A stretch of 64,000 nt of DNA from Hyalella azteca (taxonomy: Eukaryota; Arthropoda; Malacostraca; Amphipoda; Hyalellidae). This document shows, one piece after another, positions 1 through 12,870 of the stretch (position 1 is the stretch's first letter; each line of letters starts with the position of its first letter). Location of the stretch: NCBI RefSeq assembly GCF_000764305.2, contig NW_025934572.1:434001-498000 (forward strand), in the 5' to 3' direction. Below the pieces are notes generated by a model that was given only the letters and a program-made list of their open reading frames with translations, was not told the DNA's origin and did not search any database. The position numbers and the translations under genes were made by a program.

Positions 1-195
1 ACGCCTGAAGAATTATTTGATTGGCTCTCGTATTGCAGAGAAACAAGCCAAGGAAAAACTTCTCGAGTTTGTTGAAACTTTTAACAGCTCCATTCAGCGC
101 AGCGACTCCAGTGTTGGGGTCAACAGCTTTGGTTCTCAGTCACTATACTCATCAACGCCCTACATTCTCCCTCCGTCCTATAAGTCATACGAACG
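1..195 (+). CDS. Mer: Merlin exon (rod end), open at left edge
   Basis: The frame starts at base 2. It aligns without gaps to the vertebrate rod end (LK..L...R.AE..AK.KLLE), so coding probably continues off the left edge rather than starting at the CAG at 36-38. The exon ends with CG before a GTACGT donor (196). The Ser/Tyr/Pro-rich stretch after FVETFNSS starts the linker. Confidence 0.85.
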
Positions 196-2382
196 GTACG
201 TACATCCTGGCTTGTATGGCCAGCTACCAGTTTCCGTAATGAGACAACTTGAGTTATTTGCATTCTGATTTACTCATTTAATGACAGAAAAGTGTGGGCC
301 ACTGGCCACACATATTTTCATTGTTTCCTTAATCAATGTTTGCTGTTATTTGGATGTACAATCTACATATTTTATTTTTTATAACGTAACGTTACAGGAT
401 AAAAGTGAAAACTATTTTTGGATTGCGTTGTCAAGGGTAAATATTGACTGATATAGTCCATCAGGCATATGAAACCGTTTTAAAGTTTCCACGTTTAAGC
501 AAATCGTAACCCTTGCTTATCAATTTTTTGCGCCCATCATTTAATTTTGTTTCCCTCGCCTAAAGGTTAAATGCCGTGAATGCTGCAAACAGCGCCTCAA
601 TGGACTTCAGTTTGCTCGCCGGCCGTCACGGATCTAATGAAGTGCTGTCAACGCCCGTCGAGTCCCGCTTGAAAAACTCACACAATTTCGACCGGTCTAA
701 CTTGCTGAGAAAAAGTCTCGACTCCCATTTACTGGATTACTCGAGCGTCAACCACACGCACGACCGCTCCAAAATGGTCAGCCCACCTGTCATTAACCTT
801 AGCGCACTGGAGGAAACCGCTTTAAACTTGGAGGCATCAATCCTTGGAAAGTCTACTGCAGACACGACTATGCTGAACAGAACTGCTGCAGACACCACAC
901 ACATGAACAAGTCTTCTATAGACGTTACAGCTCTTCAGGCTGACATTAACCTTCTAAACGACACGAACGTCGAAGATCTTAATCTGGAAATTGAAAAGGA
1001 GAGAGCTCACTATCTTGAAAAGTCTCGCACTTTGCAGTCTCAACTTAAAGAACTAAAGGATGAAATACAGGTCTGGTTAGAAATCCAACATTTATTTTAA
1101 TTTTATTCTGGATGCTATTATTTATTTATTATGGATGCTTCTTGGTTGCGATGAATGAAGCTTCTACGTTAAGGTTCCTTAGATTCTCAATTCAATTGAT
1201 CAATTAAATTCAACTCCATCTGATTTAAATCGGATTTGAAACCACAGTCGCAATTACAATTGGAAATTTTTGTTTTCATAAAATGCTCGTTTTTACATCA
1301 GCAGTAAAAGTAAATTTTAGTCACGAACACAATTAATCCTATCCACTACCGGAAAACGATGGCTAACATAGGCAGCAGATCATAACCTAAGAGCCACAAC
1401 TATTAACTTCTCATTAATAACTAAACATTGCCGATTCCATGAGTGGTCGTTCCTATTCTCCGGCATTGGCGTAAAAGAATTCGTGACAGTGATCGATTTC
1501 AAGGCATGTAAACTATCAATAATAGCATCAGTGTAACGTCAACCCTACGGTAAGCATGAGCACTGACCACCATCATTGTTGATGCTCCCTCTACATCTTC
1601 CTAATGAGCGCATGCCCTGTGCAGGAGCTCAGAGTGGAGGACGTGTCGAGTGTCCTGGACAGCGTGTACGAAGAACAGCTTCGGGCGGGAGAGACCAAGT
1701 ACTCAACGCTGCAGCGCACGCGGTCTGGCTGTACCAAGTGAGTCATATTATTGCTTTATAAAGGGAAATTGACAAGTGAAAACGCTGAATTGATAAACTT
1801 TTCTAAACAATTAATGAGGTGTCTAGAAAGTACGGATAGATCAATGAACATCGCTGGGCACCAGGCCTATTTAGATCATTTGAGTGCTAGTTAGTTTGCT
1901 CAGAACTTTGTATACAAAATACAAGGTATACTGGAAATTAAAAACGATTTCACTTTTAATCACGATAAAGTACTGTTAAAACAATGAAAATTGCTACACC
2001 TTGTCACTCTCTTCCTAAAGACTGTACTTTTCAGACAAATAAGAAGGAGCGTACAAGGTCTTTTTTTAAGCCATTTTTTGTCTCGGGTTATACCATCCGC
2101 TATAAAACCATTCCCCTCATTAAAAATGTTCCGTGGCCAATTGAAACCCTGTGTCACGAACCATGGTTTTAGATTTATCTCCGCCCAAACTATTTGCTGA
2201 TTAGTTTAACAGAAAGTGATTGGCTGATGATCGGTTTCCAAGATATTTTTTTAATTACATCCTAACGCCACTGCGTTAAAATTTGTCATACTTTTAAGTG
2301 AAGTTTAATCATATTTCTACGCCAGGCTTTCACTTAAGCTCTACTTTGCAGGTCTCGCGTTGCTTTCTTTGAGGACCTGTAG
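1..2382 (+). CDS. Mer: Merlin (NF2/ERM family), C-terminal part, four exons
   Basis: This is the 3' end of a Merlin gene; the FERM domain lies off the left edge. Merlin links membrane receptors to cortical actin and activates the Hippo pathway. Exons join in phase: 1-195, 566-1070, 1625-1737 and 2352-2382, about 280 residues. Exon 1 encodes the end of the alpha-helical rod (AEKQAKEKLLEF, compare AERRAKQKLLEI in vertebrates). Exon 2 ends in EIEKERAHYLEKSR and LQSQLKELKDEI, the start of the C-terminal domain. Exon 3 has KYSTLQRTRSGCTK, and exon 4 gives the hallmark end SRVAFFEDL. The linker between rod and C-terminal domain is roughly 130 residues longer than in vertebrate NF2 and rich in Ser/Thr/Asn. 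ERM proteins proper end in an actin-binding tail ending in M; the FEDL-type tail singles out Merlin. Family identity is near certain; splice sites are inferred. Confidence 0.95.
566..1070 (+). CDS. Mer: Merlin exon (long linker and start of C-terminal domain)
   Basis: The acceptor is TAAAG at 561-565; the first G completes an Arg codon from the previous exon. It encodes 168 full codons: a Ser/Asn/His-rich linker, three imperfect 10-residue repeats (849-938), then a coiled-coil segment matching the start of the Merlin C-terminal domain. The donor is CAG|GTCTGG, phase 0. Confidence 0.92.
849..938 (+). repeat. three in-frame 30-nt repeats inside the Merlin linker
   Basis: Three consecutive 10-codon units read KSTADTTMLN, RTAADTTHMN and KSSIDVTALQ, pattern (K/R)(S/T)xxD(T/V)Txx(N/Q). 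The first two share GCAGACAC at the DNA level. Confidence 0.75.
1625..1737 (+). CDS. Mer: Merlin exon (C-terminal domain)
   Basis: The acceptor is CCTGTGCAG. The exon begins ELRVEDVSSVLDSVYEE and continues through GETKYSTLQRTRSGCT; it ends with AA before a GTGAGT donor. It corresponds to the ALDILH...KHNTIKKLT part of vertebrate Merlin. Confidence 0.93.
2352..2382 (+). CDS. Mer: Merlin last coding exon
   Basis: The 31-nt exon follows CTTTGCAG. Its first G completes Lys, then it reads SRVAFFEDL and stop (TAG 2380-2382). This sequence is the family signature and closes the intramolecular FERM interaction. No polyadenylation signal was seen close by; an AATAAA lies far downstream at 5960. Confidence 0.95.
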
Positions 2383-5099
2383 AAATTGACGCACAACTCC
2401 TCATCACTGCAAATCCTTCACAAATATCGAAGCTATAAGCTTGATTAATTTACCTTGTATACTCATGACAATTAGATAGGTATTGCTTTAAGTATTCTTT
2501 CACAACACACGCCCATTGAAACCGATATTAGCGATGGTTTTCATGAGAAACGTCTTCGGTAGAATTGAAATTTTTGTCTTTCGTAAGGTCTTCCAAATGC
2601 TGCATCGATTGCAGACTTCACTGTTGTGCCTTCAAACAACTACATATAATGACTACGCTCAATTTGGGTGCTTTTACAACAGAGCTTCGTCCTGTACCAT
2701 TTCTTCAAGTGAAAGATCAAAGAAAGTATCTAAGTGTCCATGCTTCTTAATTAATTTACAGTGAAGTGAAATTATAATTTCATAATGAACACCAATTGTC
2801 CCTTTCGAGCTCCCTTCAAACTAATGATCAAATTAACAATTGTTGTATTAGTCACAAATTACTGAATCACTTGCTTTGTATTAGGCGTTGAATTGAATTA
2901 ATAACTTCCAGGATCTGACGCTGTAAGTTAAATTTCGGTTTTTATACAGTTAACTTTTAAATGTTAAGAGACTGACAAATTTTACTTTTTAAACTAATGT
3001 TACCATTGAGAAGTACGCGACTTCAATATTTATATTGATACGAATTTTTCTCTTTAATTGTATATGTTTTTTGGAAAGCGCGGAAAAATTCTTATAAGAT
3101 GCTTTATTTTTGTAATAAGTCTGTGGTTTCAGCCAGTGCTATGTGTTACTGCATATGTAATGCGTGTAGAAACGGGAAAAGTGTACTTTTCCTGCAAGTT
3201 TCAGCGATCAAAAACCAAGCTACATTCTCCTTTAAGCGTCATTTTTAGAATACAGGATGGGTACCGCGATAGTTACAAGTTTAAGAAGGTTTAAAAACAC
3301 ATTGTGATGAAACTTTTGTAACAGTTTCCCTCACACCAGAGAAAAACTTGGAAAACGGTTCATCGAGACTTAACGGTACTAAACTTAATTCTTCCATGGA
3401 TGAAAAGAATTTGTTACTCATTAAAATTTCTTGCATGCCTGTCAGCATCAAGATCAGGGAAACACAAAATTACTGGCCAAGTAAATATTAGATGTAACTC
3501 ATACAAGAATGACTTTCCACTATGGAACATCTCAAGATCTTCTGCATTGCCTTCCAATGTTTTATGTAACTTTATGTGTTTTCCTTTAGCTCTAGTTTTC
3601 TGAATTCAATGGCTTATACTTATATTTAGTGCAGAGCTGACTGGAGTTTTTTTAGAACTAATGCAAGAGCAAGGCTGTTATGAAAGTCTGAACAAGATCG
3701 TGTTTAAGCCTCACGCATGGAGGTCGTGGAAAATTCTTGCTCCAATTCAAAAGGTCGTGATGAAGATGTCGTCTACGGATCATTAAAATGAGCATTTCTC
3801 TTTCAAAAAAGGCTGTAGCAATTTCATGATTTATTATGAATTGACAATTTTTTGCGCCTATCACGAAGGAAGGACGCATTTTGTAAGTTCTAAGTTTACT
3901 TGTGTCGTCCGTCTGTCATATGTTGATGCTTGTTCCCTGCTACCAGTCGTAAAGTATGAAAGTTCGTATTTAGCGAACTTCTTTTCTTCTGCATTGAATG
4001 TTGCTACTTGAATTTTAACTTGATAAGTACCAACATTTTTATTTTAATTGTACTATTATTCCAAGTATCCGAGATCTTCCATAGACTTGGTTCTAGTATA
4101 AAGTGAATATTCCCTCCACTTTTACTTTTTTTGTGGCTTATTTTATTTCAGTGGTTTTATTGAAGATTGTACGAGCATATTAAAATTACTAACTCACGCT
4201 TAGGGCGGATGTCGCAAAAACTGAGTAAACAAATGCTTCAGATTAGTTCTTCCATCGCGGGTTTCGTTGCGTGGCAGCTATTTGTCTGTGATAAACATAC
4301 GTCGAGTCTCGCATGCTAGGTGTAACACTCTTGGTGCTGCTAGTAGATCTCTTCTTACTCAAGAAGTTTAGAAAATAACTACCTCTATATTCGTATACTC
4401 TTGAGCATGCAGGGAGGATTCGGTTTCTATCTGGAAGTTAGGGTAAGTTAAGCTTGCGACATTTGTCGGTTTGTTGAGATAATCATGGAGTTCAATTTGA
4501 TGCGTCATTGAGATCACACTGAAAATTTGGTCTCCGAAAAAATCGACCATGCTTTTTGTTTTCTTCATCACACTTCTATTTTCTTGATCACACTATAACA
4601 CACCTGGCCATTTGATCTGAAATTTTGCACCCTTAGATAAAATCGGAGACAATGCATGAATCAATCAACAAGATAAAAAAATTAAAATGTTTTTTTTTTA
4701 TATATTATGTGATGTGTTAAATGTAGAAGATGCAGAGCTGTGAAAGTATTTGTAGTATAGCGACATGTTATTACCATCTCAGTAGTGAAATAATCGCTCT
4801 GTTGATTTTTTGATGGAATAATACGACTCAGAAGTAATTGTGGAACAAATCAAATTTCAGAACAAACTCTAATGTGGTACAAACTGATGTTTGGTTAACA
4901 TGGCGAGGGTTTAATTTTATTAACGATTCAAATTCCTTGAATATAATACTCGTCTAATTGGATCTGATCCGTTACTTACACTGCCTCGAAAACTCTGCTT
5001 ACAAGTTCTTACAAATGGTGATGTTGAAGCAAGGAGGTGATTGAATCATCTAACGCCGTTCAGATCATGGCACAGCAGGGCTTGTTAATTATGAACCCT
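2383..5099. other. Merlin 3' flank, no gene seen
   Basis: AT-rich DNA with only short chance reading frames. The first part is presumably Merlin 3' UTR. I recognise no exon, RNA gene or mobile element in it. Confidence 0.5.
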
Positions 5100-5101
5100 T
5101 T

Positions 5102-5243
5102 TTAGCGCATTTTCTCATTTATGGAAAAAATGCACTATTGTGCTCGCCATGTCCGTCCGTCTGTCCGTCCGTGACTTCAAGTTTTCGTCAACGAGAAAAT
5201 GCGCTCTCTGTCACTCACTGCAGTGAGTACCGAGTTATATTTT
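5102..5243 (+). repeat. short palindromic repeat family, copy A
   Basis: A roughly 140-bp unit. It starts AGCGCATTTTCTC, has a core of GTCC/GTCT tetranucleotides, then the inverted copy GAGAAAATGCGCT, then the perfect 16-bp palindrome ACTCACTGCAGTGAGT and GAGTTATA. The same order recurs at 32512-32658, 33013-33188 and 41635-41779. No reading frame; it looks like a non-autonomous element. Confidence 0.8.
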
Positions 5244-6231
5244 TCCTACGATGCCCAGTAACTGTGTTTTTTTAGTTCAGTAGTGATAGGAATGTTTTTA
5301 GGATGTTTGCCAAGAAAATTATCTATGCACGCTATGTGTCACCTGCCAGTATTCCAGCATTGGTTATTTTATTATGGTAATATTTCTATTAATGTCATTT
5401 AACTGTCAGTATTTTATTGTTACGTCAATATCTTGGTACCAAAATTGGTTTCCTCGTTTAATCTAGAGTAGATCTTAGGCGTAAAATGTAAAGGATGCGA
5501 GTTACAGCCTTCCTGCATCGCCACGGCGGCGAACGAATATTCTAAAACTTATTGTCGGGTGCGATGCAGTGCTATTTTTTGTGGCACTGTGATTTAGTGT
5601 GGTAATTCTTGTATAACTTAACCGTTATTGACACGGACCACCGTTCTAACTGCTTATGTATTCGATACTTGTGACTTAATTACTGTTGAGATGTTATTCT
5701 TTTCTATCAGCGGGAAAGTTTCTCGCTTGACAAGCTTTCGTTTTAAGTTATTTAGAGGGAGGCGCCAGCAGAATTAGTCAGTGTCGCGGTTTACGTGGCC
5801 TTAAACCATTGCATATTTATGTCTACACTTCACATATTTACTTCTATAATGATTTAAACAGTATAAGTATATAGTGCCTTGTACTATCTTAACTTAGTGT
5901 TTGTACGAAATTGTTCTATACTCGTCTTTGTGTAGTATTTTCAAGTCATTTGTATTTAAAATAAATCTTACAATTTAGTGTTACATTTTCTTTCCTTGCC
6001 GGACGTCTGCGTTTGGTAGTTTGTTCCTTCATGTCCGCCATATGGACTGCGACGCCTATATATAACGCATTCTAGCACCCGCTGAACGACATGATTTTAA
6101 TTGGTCTACCTTGCAGAACACGGTTTATTGATAATTATTTTAAAGAACGTTTATTGAGAGTGCAAATTGAATGAACAAGCCAAACAAGTGAAAGTGTTTT
6201 CATTTTTAAATAACGCGGACTTGTTGAGTCA
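5244..6231. other. no gene seen; AATAAA at 5960
   Basis: Non-coding by eye. It includes a canonical AATAAA at 5960-5965 on the + strand, which could serve a long Merlin 3' UTR or a decayed element. No open reading frame of note. Confidence 0.35.
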
Positions 6232-6503
6232 GTAGAGGGTTGCCGCGAGGGTAACGCCCACACCCTGGCCCACGCGGGACAATAAGCCTTTGTTCTCGCG
6301 CCTACCTCTTCCTAGCCGAGCTCTTCCCTTGAACACCTAAGCCGATAAGTCCAGCAGCTATCTCAATCAATAGTCAGCTATGGAAAGATCGGGTTCCAAA
6401 GGCCGGATCCCTTGTGAATCAAGTCACGAAAAGTTCAAGAATCGGCAACAGGCCATGGGCCTATTTCTTCAGCGCCGACACTTCTATTCTATTCTATTCT
6501 TAT
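6232..6503 (+). mobile_element. SINE-like element, copy 1
   Basis: The element ends in a TTCTA pentanucleotide run (6482-6501), a typical SINE tail. Its 3' 140 bp recur inverted at 7325-7458: both contain AGGCCGGATCCCTTGTGAAT, CCATGGGC and TTTCTTCAG. The 5' half (6232-6360) is GC-rich and absent from copy 2, so that copy is 5'-truncated. A weak box-B-like GGTTCCAAAGGCC lies at 6392, but I cannot show a tRNA origin. The 5' boundary is a guess. Confidence 0.6.
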
Positions 6504-6650
6504 TATGTTGCGGTTCTACTATTTTATAATAGTTAGTTATATAGTTAGTTAGTTAATAATAATAGTTAGTTAATAATAATAGTTAGTTAATAGTTAGTTG
6601 CACTATAATAGTTTTATTGCGGTTCTACTATTTATTTTTAGTTAGAAAAA
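6504..6650. repeat. TAGT/AATA low-complexity array
   Basis: Repeated AGTTAGTTAATAATAAT units lie between two copies of TTGCGGTTCTACTATTT (about 6508 and 6617). It is likely microsatellite growth on the SINE tail. Confidence 0.7.
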
Positions 6651-7324
6651 GCAAATTTGTTATTCGATGCTAGATAGCATGCAAGGAAATTGCAGCTAAC
6701 GTTGCGACAACCGTAGCCGTCCGTTCTTAGGCATTTCTCCTCGTTGAAGATCCGCGGTTAATGTTTAACTTCAGTTCAAGTGGACAGTTTCTCAGACTGA
6801 CACCATTGACTTGAGCCTCATATAGATGCACTGCGGTCTCGTGACAGGTTTGATGTCATCATTCTCTTGCCCCTCGGGCGGGTCGTCACATTATAACGGA
6901 CTGTCATCTGCATATCTGTTGATAATTTATTCCTATATTTTGCGTGATTAATCAACTTATACTTTGTGCAGAAATTTCTCCTAAATAAACAGTATTTTGA
7001 TCCTTAGGGATTTTATATTTTGATCACTATTTGAAATAGTGGAATAACGAATAAGTACAATACGCAGCACCCAAAATTTTGAGGTTTTACAGGTATAGTG
7101 AGACATGCAGAACATTCGTTCGAGACATGCAGACTCAGCACTTCACTCCTAACCTCCTTGCTTCCAGATTCAGGTTACAAAGATTCCTACTCGTTGTAAA
7201 CGTATTCATCAAAGATATGCCAATATTTCACATTATTTAGAAAAGAACATCTATTAGCCCTCCTGGCATTACCGTATATAAGTGGCAAAGGATCCTATGA
7301 TATAATGGTAATGCTACAAATCTT

Positions 7325-7458
7325 AGAATAGAATAAAATAGAAATGTCGGCACTGAAGAAATATGCCCATGGCATGTGCCTATTCTTGTACTTTCCGTAA
7401 CTTGATTCACAAGGGATCCGGCCTTTGTCCATTGCTGTCGATTGATTGAGATAGATTG
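7325..7458 (-). mobile_element. SINE-like element, copy 2, 5'-truncated
   Basis: On the - strand this repeats the 3' part of the 6232-6503 element with the same TTCTA-type tail (here at its left end, 7325-7340). The two copies form an inverted pair about 820 bp apart. Confidence 0.65.
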
Positions 7459-10068
7459 AAAAAAATTATCCATGGAAATGAATGAAATAAATAATTATAT
7501 AGAAGCGTTCTTTGATTATAAATGTTCGGCATGTAATTATTGATTAATTATTTCATTTTTCTCCCAATAATTCCATGCGTGATGGAGAAGAATAATTTTT
7601 GTAAGCAAAGCGGTTAGCGGAAACGCAGCCGCAGTACAGCTACAGCTGTGGTGGTGAAAGGTTGTGTGGCGTGCAGTTGCTGTGCGTTCCGTTATCTGCG
7701 TTATTGTGACTTGTGTCAAAGACGTGTTTATGACTGCGACAATAAGAACTGAATATTCTTACGTACTTCGTATAAGATCAGGTAATAATAAAGAAATAGT
7801 TATTGATGGAAATTTTAGTATATATGTATGGCTTTGCCAGTGAAGGACCTAAAGGGATGCTGTTGCTCACGTGACAGATAAGGGGTTTAGTGCTGTCAGG
7901 TTTTGTCATGATTGCTTTCCTCTACAAAGCACAATCCCTTATTGCACTATAATCTGTTATGCGCGGATAATTCGCCTATTGAGAAAAGTTTGAAATCTTC
8001 ATGCTCATACAGTCTAAGATAGACTAATAAGTTCTTTGCTACATTCTTCCCCTAATTTATTGTGTTTAATACCATGGAACTGAATTTATATATACCGTAT
8101 ATACGGCGCCATTACGCATACGCTGAGCTGAGCATCGTAAGTTTACTGGCTGTAAAACGTTCAAATTCATCCCACCACGTAAGAAACTACGCGTGTGAGG
8201 CATACAATCACCGTTTGTTTTTGTTGCAATGATATCAGCTGAGTATAAATAATTAATGATATCCCGAGTGAGTCCTAGCTTATTATCACTCGTCGAAAGT
8301 CCATTTTTTTAATTATATAAGGTACGATATGGGTTTCGTAATATTTATCAGTTGCATGTCTATCATCAGTCTATGATCCCATCACTATCCTGCTCTGACG
8401 TTAAAATGAATCACGAATTTGCTGTAAGTAGGTCAGGAAATGTCTAGTACAAGTAAGGGAAAGTTGTGGTAGTCCTACAGACTACAGTGACGAATGAACG
8501 TTACTCCACTGAAACCTCGAACCAAGTATTGGGTTTCGCTTCATTTTAGTGCGTTGAACTTGGGTCATTACATAATTCTGTGATTGTACATGCTACATGC
8601 CATGGTATGCTGTACGTACAAGGTATGCAACGCGTTATTTGAACTGAACGTGCTTTGGCTTTGAGATGCATAGATGTGATTTGACGAAGTTATAACGGTC
8701 ATCAATATTATATGTTGCAAATGAAATTAAAAAGCGTAAAGCCTAATGACATCTAACGCAAAGTTTCGATTTGCATCTTATATTTAGTAACTGTGAATTG
8801 GAAATCCTTTAAAATCTTCATTTGATCATTCGTAGACAGTGCCCTGAAATGATTAGGTAATTGAAGACTGTGACTTTGAGGTAGGCTAGTCGTCCTAATT
8901 TATACATATAAGACACTACCAGGCCGACCACCGCCAAACGAACGCCGGTGACCACGGGTAAGATAATATGAAATAAAGACAGGCGGCGCGAGATTCCGTT
9001 GTTCAATCAAAAATAACTACGATAAATAACTTCCGACATATACCCACTTTCATAATCGAGCTTTCTATCATCTTCATTTGCTTTAGGCTTTCCTCCTGCT
9101 TATTACGTACGCTTTATGAACCTTTCAAATTTTCTTCTTTAAACTTACAGTCGTTGGTATAATCAGACGGGTGTTCACCGTAGTTATGAGCCTGCAGTTG
9201 CTGATAACGCGCACGGGGACGGGATGACTCATTAAGATGACTGGGAAAGGTGTGCGCGTGGGAAGCAAGTATTGGGAGCTGCTTCTGATTGGATGCCAGC
9301 ACTAGGAGCAGCGGTAGCTAGTTGCGCGCACTAACACGTACGAGGAGCGGCAAATAGTTGGTTACCAGCTAGAAGATTTCACTAGGAGTAAGTTGCAAAC
9401 GGAAACGTTTATAGTTATTGATAAGATATGTATGGCTATATATACCTTAGAAAAACTAAACAACAAAGAAATCACTGGATCCTTGCATTCCTCCCAGCGC
9501 AGCCTAAGTATCGTACTTTGATCGATTTTCGCTTGTTTCACAGTAACAAACAATCGAGAACAGCTCATAGCAGATTAGCATTGCGTGTTCATGTATTGTA
9601 GGCACTGTGCGCCCGCGTGCGAACAACCATGAATCAAATGTTTACATGTTTTGAATGTGTAAGAACAATATATTTAATGATACCATACTGGTAAAGTTAT
9701 GTACGTATTTGGTTTACATTTGTCTCAATCGATACGAGGAATTTAATGACTAGGGCCATTGACCAGCCGTCGCTCTAGTGGTTACTTTAGATAACTACAA
9801 TATTTGGCATTTGGTTGCAGAATGTGCTCCGTAATTTGTCCTGGCGAATTGACTATGAGATTTGTTCTGTCTAACACGAGGTGTCAACGATAAGTTTTGA
9901 GAACTCGTGGTCGGAAGATTTCTACGATTGCAGTTTTCGGAACTGTCACCTCTGACTTTAGCGCCTGAGTCGCCGTTTTAAATAGTCATCTATCTTATAT
10001 TGTACTTGTCGCTGCATGGACTGCGCGTGATTCTCGCTCTGCCACGACACTGCGTCACATGCTTTACC

Positions 10069-10285
10069 ACAACGTTTAAAAGCCAGAAATGAAATTGAGT
10101 AGTCTACTATCCAGAAATGTAATGACCGTTGATATAATATCAGTAACTGCCTATGACTATGAACAGCTATTCCGTGCGCACAACGTCTAAAAGCCAGAAA
10201 TTAAGTAGTCCACTATCCAGAAATTTAATGACCGTTCATATAATGTCAGTAACTGTATATGACTGTGAACAGTTATTCCGTGCGC
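10069..10285. repeat. two-copy tandem duplication, about 110 bp
   Basis: The segment with AAAGCCAGAAAT, CTATCCAGAAAT, AATGACCGTT and TTCCGTGCGC occurs twice in a row with a few differences. It is non-coding. Confidence 0.8.
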
Positions 10286-12790
10286 GTTTCCTTTATGCTT
10301 TTCAATTGGCGAGTTTGAAGAATTTGTGTTATAAAGTTCATTTTAAATCATGTTATGATCATTGTTGATAGTTTTTTTTATCAATTTACAGAAAGCGGCC
10401 AATATTTGAAAACGGTCACAATTTTAGAACGTATTCCTTCCAGTCATGAGGTTATTTTGCCCGTTCTCGAATTTTTCTACTTGAGACTTGCTTGTGGACT
10501 TCGGACTTGCTTACGACCTTAATTTTGCATTTTGCACTTCATCCATTACTTGTTATGAATGTTGTACATTCACACACTATGATATAAATACTTCTTTCTT
10601 TAGAATAGATGATTGCAATTCGTCTCCTTGTGAAAATGGAGACAACTGACCGATTATAGGATGGATGAATTTTGCACTCGGCTTCTAAATGTATTTCACT
10701 TTTGTAGGATTGGGTGTCACTGTACTTGATGAATCCGTTTGTCATTACTTCGTAACTACATATTCAGTACAATTACTACTAAAATATCACAAGATCCCAA
10801 GTCCTAACTGTTTAGTCTACACATTTGTTTAGTACCTATGATCATTCGAACTGCGATTTGAGTTGTGAACTATATTTAAAATTTGAATAAGTTGTCACCA
10901 CCGTTATTTTGGTGAATATTCCCATCGCACTAGAGCGAGTTCTTTCACGGTAGTGCTAATGATAGCGAAAGTTTGTTGGACGCCAACAAAAATATGTTCC
11001 ATATAGGCTCCGCTTAAACTTTGTAGCGAAGAGTGTGAGGATTCATGTTATCGAATAGCAGTCGACCAACCGTATTGTAATCAATCATATCCCGTCAGGC
11101 TACCACCAACATTGTTCAACATAATCGTCTCAGATGCAAACGACACGCTACAACTTGATGATGATGATGATGATTTTGATGCTACAACCTGATACAACTT
11201 GATGATGGGTGTGATGATTTTAGGACTTCGTTGAATAGATAATCTTATTTAAATCTGTCAATTCATTTATGCCGCTTCCCGCGCACTCAAACCGGTAAAG
11301 GTTCCTCCTAAATAATGCTTCATTTTAATGGCCTCAAGATGCAGCAATACATTACAAACAAACTCGAGTAATGTTCTGCGTGATGCCCACTATTTTCAGG
11401 CATTGGCATATAGAAATACATGACCGTAAATTTATTTAAAACGAGCGCGTTCCTAAGGCTTTCGTTCACGAATTTCTTCTGCCAGGAATTTAGTTGGTGC
11501 CGATGAACTACATCTCGGGAGTTATATTCTCGATCAAAATTTGCGGAGATCATAACTGTATGCGAGTGCTTTTCCTGTCACACCTCTCTCTCAATATTCA
11601 TATAAATGGCCTGAGGTTGGTTCGGTATGTGATAATGATTAAGAGGATGATGAGGCACAGTTCTCGATCTGCATCTTTGCTTATAAAATCAAGAGAACAT
11701 CTTATTCTGATCTTCTACTTCAAATCACATCTCATATCTTGAGGATACTGTGATAAAAAGTCGTAAAAATAATTGATCAATATAGAAGGATAAATTTCCT
11801 TCACTTGATACATAGTATGGAAACCGGAAGGTGATCATTTTGAACAAACAAGTCTACCTTCAGAGCAATTCCAAAGAAATCCAAACTGGGGATACAAGAA
11901 AAACACCTTTTAGTATTTAACGCTACGTTCTACATCAAATTATTAAATCTTGCCACAATCAAAGCAGTTGATTGTTAATTAAGGTTAAGATCATTCTCTC
12001 TTTCCCCCACATCGCCAGAGAAAATTGTTCCTACAATTTCCCGCGTTACAACTGCACACTGATCCCATCAGGTTTGGGGAAATGCTGTTAGAACACTGCA
12101 CTTTGAATTATATCACTGGATTATACGCATAATATATCTTAAATTGAAGGAATGTCACATTGTTATAGATGGAGAATATATTATTGAATTAGTAATTATC
12201 CTTCAACATCAGAGAAACATTTAACAATGAAAATTTGTCCAATACACAGATTGCGTCTGAATAATTCTACATGTGCCTCTTAATCATGAAATTATTATAT
12301 GATTGAACGCACCATAATTAGTAAATAAAATAATCACTATTAGTATCGGTCCGTTTCAACAAGTCTTTAATATTGCAAATGCTAGCAAAGCACAGACAGT
12401 TTAACTTGAATTAGTAATCAGCTGCTGCTAATTTACGTTGTAATACTTATCGAGCAATACGTATAAGTAAGTGAATGAATGATCATTTTTAAATTGAAAT
12501 GCAACTCAAATCGTAAAGTGCAAAATATAAATTGGCATCGATCGAAATCGAAATCGAAAACATCAATTGGCTCGTAAATGTTGCAAAAATTGGCCTTAAA
12601 TTCATTTACAGTAATACACAAAAGAACAACCGTATGGAATATATTTCGTATCAGTTACCAATGACAGCACTTGTTAATTTCAAACGTGTGAAATATTACA
12701 ACTGAAAAAGTAGGCACATTAAGGTACACTAATCTCAACATCGGCGTAAACACAATTGTATCACAAACCACATGCATGGAGGAAATCGCA

Positions 12791-12870
12791 TTATTTTGGT
12801 GGCAATATTATTATTTTAGTGACAATATTATTATTTTAGTGGCAATATTATTATTTTAGTGGCAATATTA
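12791..12870. repeat. 20-bp tandem repeat, four copies
   Basis: Four units of TTATTTTAGTGGCAATATTA; units 1 and 2 each differ by one base. Confidence 0.9.

Noticed and set aside
5500..6895. Possible solo LTR (AATAAA, TATATA, a TCACA end)
   Set aside because: No terminal TG/CA pair with matching target duplication and no second copy or internal coding sequence in the window.
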